This document shows positions 17,789-24,059 of a DNA stretch of 64,000 bases, piece after piece (position 1 is the first letter of the stretch; every line of letters starts with the position of its first letter). This DNA comes from an uncultured Tessaracoccus sp. (GTDB lineage Bacteria; Actinomycetota; Actinomycetes; Propionibacteriales; Propionibacteriaceae): positions 1-64,000 of the forward strand of contig NZ_CAMYPD010000006.1 of the NCBI RefSeq assembly GCF_947286155.1, in the 5' to 3' direction. Position numbers and translations under genes: made by a program. The notes beneath the pieces were generated by a model that was not told the origin of the DNA, did no database searches, and saw nothing but the letters and a program-made list of their open reading frames with translations.

Positions 17789-18763
17789 CTACTCCTCCTT
17801 CAACACCTCGGTCGCGCGCCGCAACACATCGTCGATCTCCTTGCGCACCTGCGCGAACGCCTCCGGATTCGCCTCGATCGCCGCCGTCTGATACGCCACC
17901 TCGGCACGGTACTGGGCCTCACGAACACCGCTACTGACGAAACACCCATGCACCGTCAGCGCAGCCGCCCGCGCCTCAGCACTGGGCTGCTGCGGATCCT
18001 CCTGCTCGAACCGCTTCGGCATGAACTCCGTCGCGTCGACATCCGAATACCCCGCATCGCGCATACAAACAAGGAACCGCTCAGTGGCCGCAGTCGCCTC
18101 GGGCGACTCCTGAGACCTCGGATCGAAGTTGAGATCACGAATAAACGGAGGATTGGCCAACCCACTGGCCTCAATGATCTGGGCATCACCCATCAACGCC
18201 GCATCCGCCTCCCCCACACAACCATTACGACGCCGATTCTGCACCATCTGCCCAGGATCCCCCGTCCACGCCCGACCCATCGCCTCCGTCAACGAGGCCT
18301 CGAATGCCTCTGCCTGCTTGAGCCACTCCGCAGAAGTCTCGGCACGCGCCGGCACCCCGAACCCGATCTCCTTGGCATCCTCCACCGTCTCCGGGGCCCC
18401 ATACCGGCGATAGGTCAGATCCTGCAAAACCCCCACCGTCTGCGATCGCGGCGGCTGCACCTTCATCGTGAACCCCTGACGCTCCATGCACCGCATGGCC
18501 AGCACCACCACCGCGTCCTGGATCGTGTCCCGCTCACGACCAACCACCATGTAATGCTGGATCGGCAACGGCTCATCCGCCACACCCCACCGCTGAAAAT
18601 CACCCGGAGTCGCGGAACCGTTGCCCGACGACGCGGAAGAGGACGGACGAGTCAGCCCACTTAACTCCGGTGCAGGAGGCGCCTGCGTGCCTCCTGTGCA
18701 CGCAGCCAGCAGCCCAACACTGACCACCACACCAATGCGCATGAAGAGACGCAGGCCACCCAT
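17789..18763 (-). CDS. Four-cysteine secreted lipoprotein of unknown function
   Basis: 324 residues from ATG 18763, two bases after the I36-like gene stops. A lipoprotein signal ends at LLAAC, followed by a Ser/Gly linker. The mature part has cysteines in CMERQGF, NGCVGEA, LVCMRDAGY and HGCFVSS, a spacing that suggests two disulfides; CMRxxG-type motifs are frequent in actinobacterial lipoproteins. No catalytic motif was recognised. Its place between a small secreted protein and an adaptor suggests it is an outer component or a receptor for the exporter. GC at third positions is very high compared with the preceding gene. Confidence 0.75.
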   Translation of the reverse strand: MGGLRLFMRIGVVVSVGLLAACTGGTQAPPAPELSGLTRPSSSASSGNGSATPGDFQRWGVADEPLPIQHYMVVGRERDTIQDAVVVLAMRCMERQGFTMKVQPPRSQTVGVLQDLTYRRYGAPETVEDAKEIGFGVPARAETSAEWLKQAEAFEASLTEAMGRAWTGDPGQMVQNRRRNGCVGEADAALMGDAQIIEASGLANPPFIRDLNFDPRSQESPEATAATERFLVCMRDAGYSDVDATEFMPKRFEQEDPQQPSAEARAAALTVHGCFVSSGVREAQYRAEVAYQTAAIEANPEAFAQVRKEIDDVLRRATEVLKEE

Positions 18764-18765
18764 CG

Positions 18766-19206
18766 TCAGATCCACTTCATCGATGTGTCATTGTTCTTGA
18801 CAGCGGTGAAGTTCAGAATATAACCGTAGGGCACGGTCTCCACCTCACCCTGATAGTTGCTGTTCTCGAACACAGCGAAGTTCCTATAGGACGACAGATT
18901 TCTCCCTGCCGCGGCCTTGTTCCAGATTGTCTGACCGGCACCGTTGGACCCGTACCTTCCAGCCTTAAAGTTGTAGTGCACCCCACCATTGATGTTGTAG
19001 TTGAAACTCGTGATATTCGTTTGGGAGCCGAACTCGGCCCCCAAACCATAGGCGGTGGAATTGAAGTGAAGACACATCTGCGCCGTAGAGCTGCAGTTCC
19101 TGGACACACTTACCGTCGCCTCTGCGGATCCCGCCGGAACCGCAACCAAGCCGAACGCGAGGACCGCCAAAGCGGCCTTACTGAAAACACTCGAACGAAA
19201 TCTCAT
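18766..19206 (-). CDS. Secreted protein resembling peptidase inhibitor family I36
   Basis: 146 residues from ATG 19206, with GGAGGAATAAGC upstream. A signal peptide (about 1-31, AEA before TVSVSR) leads to a 115-residue Asn/Gly/Tyr/Ser-rich domain. CSSTAQMCLHFNSTAYGLG, NNAxxG-type turns, FENSNYQGEVETVPYG and a final NNDTSMKW match the pattern of I36 / Streptomyces metalloprotease-inhibitor-like (crystallin-fold) proteins. Base composition is visibly less GC-rich than its neighbours, a sign of transfer. It heads an operon with a lipoprotein, adaptor and ABC exporter. Inhibitor, bacteriocin-like or wall-associated roles are all possible. Confidence 0.72.
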   Translation of the reverse strand: MRFRSSVFSKAALAVLAFGLVAVPAGSAEATVSVSRNCSSTAQMCLHFNSTAYGLGAEFGSQTNITSFNYNINGGVHYNFKAGRYGSNGAGQTIWNKAAAGRNLSSYRNFAVFENSNYQGEVETVPYGYILNFTAVKNNDTSMKWI

Positions 19207-19505
19207 GCTTATTCCTCCGTAAGTACCGCACACTGATCTCCCCTTTGGAACCAGCTTCGGCGGACTGAGAGTAACACACCACCACGTGGCACGGAAGGGC
19301 AACCGCGAGACTAAACGACACTCCAGCCCACGCCATCGGCCTCAACATGTGACACCACGCCTCCGCATAGTGACAAGTCTCAGAGACTAAGATCCACCGA
19401 AGGCGAGTTTGCAAGCGCTGCCCGCCGCTCAACACGAGGGCGACCCGCACGGCGACACCGCCCAACGAAGCACATCGCGGCTAAGTGTTCTGACCAGGGA
19501 GGTCT
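19207..19505. other. Intergenic stretch with no gene found
   Basis: About 300 bases between the I36-like gene and the toxin remnant. Short open frames here lack ribosome sites and recognisable domains. The only structure noted is the palindrome CCACGTGG near 19281-19292, upstream of the I36-like operon; no clear -35/-10 pair could be assigned. Confidence 0.4.
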
Positions 19506-19811
19506 TCACGTCCCACACTGACGCTGTTCTGATCCGGACGGATCATCTCCGTCTTGCCAGACTCGTGGTCGATGGTCAACGTCGACGACGAGAATGAGGA
19601 CTGAACTGTCATCAATATGGACAATGATCCGCCAATTGCCGACACGCCAACGCCACAGCCCTGCGAAATCTGCTGTGAGCGCTTTTCCGCGGTTGCGCGA
19701 GTCACCCTGGGCGACCTCGCGCAGATAGTTCACGATGCGTCACTGGATGGGCTTGTCAAGTTTCCGGAACGTCTTGGCAGCCTTCTCAGTACAGTCAATC
19801 AACCAAGTCAC
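19506..19811 (-). pseudogene. RelE/ParE-family toxin gene with an internal TGA
   Basis: The frame starts at GTG 19811, overlapping the antitoxin end, and reads 23 codons (ending KTFRKLDKPIQ). It hits TGA at 19740-19742, then continues in phase for 78 codons with RIVNYLREVAQGDSRNRG, LWRWRVGNWRIIVHI and VDVDHRPRVW. Together they form a standard RelE toxin of about 85 residues plus a 16-residue tail. One C-to-T change (CGA to TGA) explains the stop. Restart at the internal GTG 19733 would lose the first helix. The toxin is therefore probably inactive while the antitoxin is whole. Readthrough or suppression is the alternative. Confidence 0.75.
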
Positions 19812-20025
19812 AGTCGGCCATCAGCTCATCCAGGGACACCGTGCCCAAACGGCCAGTCCGCACATCCTTCACGTCAGCCATGAGCCCGTAAACGTGTTCC
19901 AACTCATCAAGATGGTGCTCGATAGCCTGCCGCAAGTAGAAACTTTGGGACCGCCCCGTTCGCTCAGCCAACGCAGCCAGCCGTGCACTCGTTGCGGCAC
20001 CCAGGCTTACACCCATAGCGACCAT
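19795..20025 (-). CDS. RelB-like antitoxin (ribbon-helix-helix type)
   Basis: 76 residues from ATG 20025, eight bases after GGAGG. The first 45 residues (VSLGAATSARLAALAERTGR, then SFYLRQAIEHHLDELE) match RHH antitoxins; the C-terminal half (VSLDELMADCDLVD) is the acidic toxin-binding tail. It would repress its own promoter and neutralise the RelE-like protein encoded next. The gene looks intact although the toxin frame is broken. Confidence 0.85.
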   Translation of the reverse strand: MVAMGVSLGAATSARLAALAERTGRSQSFYLRQAIEHHLDELEHVYGLMADVKDVRTGRLGTVSLDELMADCDLVD

Positions 20026-20045
20026 CGCACACACCTCCACCCACA

Positions 20046-20066
20046 AGTATAATAACTACGTGTAGT
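20046..20066 (-). promoter_or_regulatory. Antitoxin promoter and candidate operator
   Basis: On the minus strand TATACT (20051-20046) is a good -10 box about 20 bases before the antitoxin start. Directly upstream is the inverted repeat ACTAC-GT-GTAGT (20055-20066), placed between the -10 and -35 positions, where an RHH antitoxin would bind. The -35 is poor. Confidence 0.45.
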
Positions 20067-20304
20067 CACATTCAGCCCGCTATTGCGCTCCATATCCTCC
20101 CCCAGCGAGCAACTTATCGACGCATGGCCGCGCCTCAACCTGCCCAATCGCGCTCGTCGAACATGGGAGACACAGTTTCCCGAACTCGGAACCTACGCTT
20201 AGTTTCGCCCACTGCCAGCGCCCGCCCTGGTGATTATGCTGAGGGATCTCTGTGAGAAAAAGTAGCTCCCGCCCAACCGAAGCTGGACGGGAGTCCCGAT
20301 TTCG

Positions 20305-20378
20305 TAGCGGGGACAGGATTTGAACCTGTGACCTCTGGGTTATGAGCCCAGCGAGCTACCGAGCTGCTCCACCCCGCG
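20305..20378 (-). tRNA. Initiator tRNA-fMet (CAU)
   Basis: A 74-nt cloverleaf on the minus strand with anticodon CAU. Initiator hallmarks are present: the first acceptor pair is mismatched (C1-U72) and the anticodon stem carries three G-C pairs (GGG/CCC) next to the loop. The T-arm reads GGTTCAAATCC. CCA is not encoded. The body runs CGCGGGG...CCCCGCT plus discriminator A. Confidence 0.93.
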
Positions 20379-20425
20379 GCGCTCGATCTACTATAGACCC
20401 CTGACGGCAAAGCACCAAATCGCGC

Positions 20426-20431
20426 TACCGT
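20426..20431 (+). promoter_or_regulatory. -10 box of the esterase gene, probable leaderless start
   Basis: TACCGT ends seven bases before ATG 20439, with no Shine-Dalgarno. This favours ATG 20439 over the in-frame GTG at 20430, which lies inside the box. Confidence 0.45.
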
Positions 20432-20438
20432 GGCAGAC

Positions 20439-21473
20439 ATGAACACGAACCCGACGACGTTTCTCGGAGCTGAGAACCCTCCCCACCAGCAGTGGCACGA
20501 GCAAGGCCGTATCGATGGCTGGCCAGGCGAAGCCTCCTACGGGTGGCCCACCGCCAAACTCCTCCAGCCGCAGCCGCTGCCGGAAGCGCCGTCGGACTTT
20601 CTCGCGTTCTGGCAGGATGCATTTTCTGAAGCGGAAGCGCTGCCCCCGTCACTCACGCTCGATTCGGAGCTCGACGTGCCACTGGCGCTGGCTACTACGC
20701 ACCGACTGCATCGCGGCTCCTTCACATCCACCGACGGTGTGCGCGTCGGATGCTTCGTGCTGCCGCCCCTCGACGGCGAACCGACGATCAACCTCACTTT
20801 CGGCCATGGCTATGGCGGGCGCGCGTACCCGGAACTCGACGAGGGCTTCGTCGCTGCCACCGATGCCGTCATCCTCCCCGTCACGCGAGGACTCCCTGAG
20901 CTGTCAATCACTCCCGGCATTCCGTCAGATGCGTGGGGGCACGTGCTGCACGGCATCGCCGAACCGTCGAAGTATGTACTGCGCGGATGCGTCCAAGACC
21001 TCTGGCGAGCGAGCCTGGAGCTCGACCACCTCGTCGGTGCACACCCCCGCGTCTATCAAGGCGTGAGCTTCGGCGGCGGCACCGGGGCGCTCGCGCTTCT
21101 CAGCAGCAACTACGAGCGCGCCGCTTTGCACGTGCCCACCTTCGGCAACCACCCGCTGCGCGTCACCTTGCCGTGCATTGGCAGTGGCGGAGCCGTCGCG
21201 AATTACGTCGAACAGCACCCCGAGGCGCTCGATGTGCTGGCCTACTTTGACGCCGCCACCGCCGCCTCACACGTCACGACGCCCACCATGGTGGGTGCCG
21301 CGCTGTGGGACCCCGCCGTGCCGCCGCCCGGACAATTCGCGGTGTACCACGCGCTGGCTGGGCCGAAGGAGCTCGTCGTGACGAGCTGCGGTCACACCGA
21401 CTACCCGGGTGGGCAGGAGGAGGAATCGCAGCGCACGAGCATGTTCAAGACCTGGCTACATGCGCTTCGATAA
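20439..21473 (+). CDS. Acetylxylan esterase / cephalosporin-C deacetylase family hydrolase
   Basis: 344 residues of the alpha/beta hydrolase AXE1 family. The nucleophile elbow is YQGVSFGGGTGALAL (Gly-x-Ser-x-Gly-Gly, about residue 210), HGYGGR forms the oxyanion side, and the catalytic His is in CGHTDYPGG near the C-terminus. Such enzymes remove acetyl groups from xylan-derived sugars or other small esters. There is no signal peptide, so it is cytosolic. It is followed 10 bases later by a separately promoted M16 gene. Substrate is not predictable. Confidence 0.85.
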   Translation: MNTNPTTFLGAENPPHQQWHEQGRIDGWPGEASYGWPTAKLLQPQPLPEAPSDFLAFWQDAFSEAEALPPSLTLDSELDVPLALATTHRLHRGSFTSTDGVRVGCFVLPPLDGEPTINLTFGHGYGGRAYPELDEGFVAATDAVILPVTRGLPELSITPGIPSDAWGHVLHGIAEPSKYVLRGCVQDLWRASLELDHLVGAHPRVYQGVSFGGGTGALALLSSNYERAALHVPTFGNHPLRVTLPCIGSGGAVANYVEQHPEALDVLAYFDAATAASHVTTPTMVGAALWDPAVPPPGQFAVYHALAGPKELVVTSCGHTDYPGGQEEESQRTSMFKTWLHALR

Positions 21474-21476
21474 ACT
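21471..21476 (+). promoter_or_regulatory. -10 box of the first M16 gene, overlapping the esterase stop
   Basis: TAAACT contains the TAA stop of the esterase (21471-21473) and ends seven bases before ATG 21484; no ribosome site is seen. Same arrangement as at hisN, lexA and others. Confidence 0.4.
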
Positions 21477-21483
21477 CCCGCCC

Positions 21484-22740
21484 ATGTCGTCGTACCCCAT
21501 CGAACTCGCCACGCTGAGCAACGGTCTACGCGTCGCGGTATCCCCCGCCAACACCCCAGGCGTCGCCGTGAACATCTGGTACGACGTGGGTTCTGTCGAC
21601 GAGGCCCCGTCGCGCACCGGCTTCGCGCACCTGTTCGAACACCTCATGTTCCAAGGCTCCGCCAACGTCGCGTCCGGGGAACACATGGCGCTCATCGAAT
21701 CCATGGGCGGCACGGTGAACGCCACGACGTCGTTCGACCGCACCAACTACTTCGAGACAGTCCCCCGCGGCGGCCTCGAACTCGCCTTGTGGTTGGAAGC
21801 CGAGCGCCTCAGCTCACTGTCGATCACCGAGGAGAACTTCGAGGCGCAGCGCGAGGTGGTGAAGGAAGAGAAACGCGAGCGCTACGACAACCAGCCCTAC
21901 GGCGACCTCCTCCAGCTCCTCATCGAGCAGCACTTCCCCATCGAGCACCCCTACGGGCATCTGCCAATCGGGTCCATGCAGCACCTCGACGATGCCTGCC
22001 TGGACGATGTCGCCGCCTTCTTCGACGCGTGGTACCGGCCGTCGAACGCCAAACTGGTGCTCACGGGGCCGGTGGCCGTGGACGAGGGCTTCGCGCTGGC
22101 AGAGCGCTATTTCGGACACCTTCCTCGCCGCGACGCGGTGCCGGCGCGGTCCCCGTCGGAGGTTCCGCCGCTCGCAGCGACAACGAGGACCGTTCGGCGA
22201 GACGTGCCGCATTCGCTGGTGTATCTCTCTTGGCCGACCTCGACCGCGTCGGCACCCGACCAGCCCGCCATCGACCTCGCGCTGTCCATCCTGGCCGACG
22301 GGCACGCCGCTCGACTGCATCGCAACCTCGTCAAGCGCGAGGGCGTGGCGCAGGAGGTCCATGCGCTCTCCTTGACGCACCGCAATGCCCCGTCGATCGC
22401 CGTGCTCGTAGTGCGTCCGGGAGAGGGCGTCGATCCGAATCGCACGGCAGAACGCGCATTGGAAGAGATCACCACATTCGCGGAGCACGGCCCGACGGAT
22501 GCGGAGTTCGAACGGGCAGTCGCGCAGCACGAGCGCTCATGGCTCTGGCAGCTCTCCACCGCAGAGGACCGCGCGGACCTGTTCAACGAGTCCTGGCAGC
22601 TGTGGGACGACCCCGACCGGGTGAACCGCTACCTCGACGACGTGCTCGCGCTCACCCCCGAGGATGTCCGACGCGCCGCCGCACGCTGGCTGCGCAGCGA
22701 CATCGCACACCAGCTCCACTACCTGCAGAAGGAGGCGTGA
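21484..22740 (+). CDS. M16 zinc metallopeptidase, catalytic subunit
   Basis: 418 residues from ATG 21484. The inverted zinc motif HLFEH (HxxEH) lies at about residues 53-57, with the downstream glutamate in EAQREVVKEEKRER. The N-terminal LSNGLRVAV and NIWYDVGSVDE strands are standard for M16. The length suits a half-size peptidase that works as a dimer. The next gene overlaps by one base (TGATG) and encodes a non-catalytic M16 partner, so the active form is probably a heterodimer. No signal peptide; peptide degradation in the cytosol is inferred. Confidence 0.92.
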   Translation: MSSYPIELATLSNGLRVAVSPANTPGVAVNIWYDVGSVDEAPSRTGFAHLFEHLMFQGSANVASGEHMALIESMGGTVNATTSFDRTNYFETVPRGGLELALWLEAERLSSLSITEENFEAQREVVKEEKRERYDNQPYGDLLQLLIEQHFPIEHPYGHLPIGSMQHLDDACLDDVAAFFDAWYRPSNAKLVLTGPVAVDEGFALAERYFGHLPRRDAVPARSPSEVPPLAATTRTVRRDVPHSLVYLSWPTSTASAPDQPAIDLALSILADGHAARLHRNLVKREGVAQEVHALSLTHRNAPSIAVLVVRPGEGVDPNRTAERALEEITTFAEHGPTDAEFERAVAQHERSWLWQLSTAEDRADLFNESWQLWDDPDRVNRYLDDVLALTPEDVRRAAARWLRSDIAHQLHYLQKEA

Positions 22741-24047
22741 TGCAACGCCCCGAGGTGCATCTCACGGATACCCCCTGGCAGTTCCCAACACCCGAAATCC
22801 ACACCCTGGGCAACGGCCTGACCGTGTGGCATTTCCCCATGCCAGGCCAGAACGTGGCGGCCTTCGAGCTCGTCCAACCGATTCGTCTCGTCGACGAGCC
22901 CCAGACGCTGGAAGGAGTTGCGACGATCGCACTCCACGCGCTCGACGAGGCGACACGCTCGCACCCGGACATGCAAGAGCTCGTCGACGCACAAGGGGCT
23001 GCATTCCACGCATCCGCCTCGCATCATTCCACTCGGATCGGCGGCCTGGTGCCCGCCCGACGCTTCGCCGAGTTCTTACCGCTACTCGACGAAATCCTGA
23101 GCGAGCCCGCCTACCTCGACGACGACGTCGCGCTGCATATCGAGGCGCAAACCGCCGCCTACCTCACCCGGCTCAGCTCCCCCACCGCCGCCGCGAGCGT
23201 AGCCATGCGAGCAGCGCTCTACGGCGAAGACCAGCGACGTGGCCGCCCCGCGGCTGGCACCCCGGCGACGCTCGCGAACATCACACGCGATGATGTTGCC
23301 GCCTGGCATACCACGCAGTTCTCCCCGCAACAAGCGACGTTGATCGTCGTCGGCGACTTGCCGTCAGTCGATACCTCCGCACTCGAAGCATGGACCGCAC
23401 CTGCTCAGCGCACGCCACTCATCGAGTCTGAGCCCCGCAAAGGGCGGACGATCATCGTCGATTTTCCTGACGCGGTGCAGGCCACCATCCAAGTGGCCGA
23501 GCGGAGCATCCCCCGCACGCATCCGCTGTGGGCGTCCGCACGCCTGGCTGGGCATGTCATCGCAGGAGGGTTCGCGAGCCGGCTCAACCTCGAGCTGCGC
23601 GAGCGTCTTGGATACACCTACGGCATTGGCGGAGGATTCGCTCCCGATCCGACGGGCAGCCTGCTCCAGGTGCACACGAACACCCGCACCGACGTCGCAG
23701 CCGATGCGCTGCCGCGCATCCTCGATGCGTTCCGTCTCGATGCGCCGATCCAGCCAGACGAGCTCGAGGACGCGAAGGCGTTCAGAATCGGCATCGCTCC
23801 GCTCGCCAATGAAACCTCGGCAGACATCGCAACGCAGGCCGCCGCACTCGCCGAAGCCGGCATGCATACCGACTTCATCAACCAGCACACCGAGGCACTG
23901 AGGTCTGTCACGCCGAGCGAAGCCAGCGACGCGTGGCGCTCGCTGGTGGATCCCGACGATATGACCATCGTGGTCGCCGGCGATGCGCGCGCCTTAGCTC
24001 CGCAGCTCGACGAGTACTCTCCCGAGGTCGTCGAGCTCGGAACGTAG
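22740..24047 (+). CDS. M16 peptidase-like subunit without the zinc motif
   Basis: 435 residues from ATG 22740, overlapping the previous stop (TGATG). At the place of HxxEH the sequence reads LHALDEATR, so zinc binding is lost. The C-terminal half keeps the R/Y pair (LELRERLGYTYGIGGGF) that anchors substrate in the catalytic chamber. Heterodimeric M16 enzymes with one metal-binding and one substrate-binding chain are known in bacteria and mitochondria. The open frame reaching far upstream is a shadow of the first M16 gene. Confidence 0.92.
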   Translation: MQRPEVHLTDTPWQFPTPEIHTLGNGLTVWHFPMPGQNVAAFELVQPIRLVDEPQTLEGVATIALHALDEATRSHPDMQELVDAQGAAFHASASHHSTRIGGLVPARRFAEFLPLLDEILSEPAYLDDDVALHIEAQTAAYLTRLSSPTAAASVAMRAALYGEDQRRGRPAAGTPATLANITRDDVAAWHTTQFSPQQATLIVVGDLPSVDTSALEAWTAPAQRTPLIESEPRKGRTIIVDFPDAVQATIQVAERSIPRTHPLWASARLAGHVIAGGFASRLNLELRERLGYTYGIGGGFAPDPTGSLLQVHTNTRTDVAADALPRILDAFRLDAPIQPDELEDAKAFRIGIAPLANETSADIATQAAALAEAGMHTDFINQHTEALRSVTPSEASDAWRSLVDPDDMTIVVAGDARALAPQLDEYSPEVVELGT

Positions 24048-24059
24048 CCCGTCGGCTAC
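24044..24059. terminator. Small hairpin holding both stop codons of a convergent pair
   Basis: GTAGCC-CGTC-GGCTAC forms a 6-bp stem with a tetraloop. It contains the TAG of the M16 gene (plus strand) and the TAG of the UPF0182 gene (minus strand), which end nine bases apart. It may act as a compact bidirectional terminator. Confidence 0.4.

Noticed and set aside
1559..19742. TGA recoding to explain in-frame TGA at 1559 and 19740
   Set aside because: Many genes here end properly in TGA and prfB (RF2, reads UGA) is present; nonsense mutations are simpler.
19617..20052. Plus-strand frames across the toxin-antitoxin pair
   Set aside because: They are shadows of the antitoxin and toxin genes, without domains or ribosome sites.
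20067..20203. Plus-strand frame containing DAWPRLNLPNRARRTWETQF
   Set aside because: Looks a little protein-like but is short, opens after a stop, and has no start signal or known family; kept out as possible chance.
22061..23900. Long plus-strand frame upstream of the second M16 gene (from 21789)
   Set aside because: The first 317 codons are out of phase with the M16 catalytic gene and have no homology; ATG 22740 is the start.
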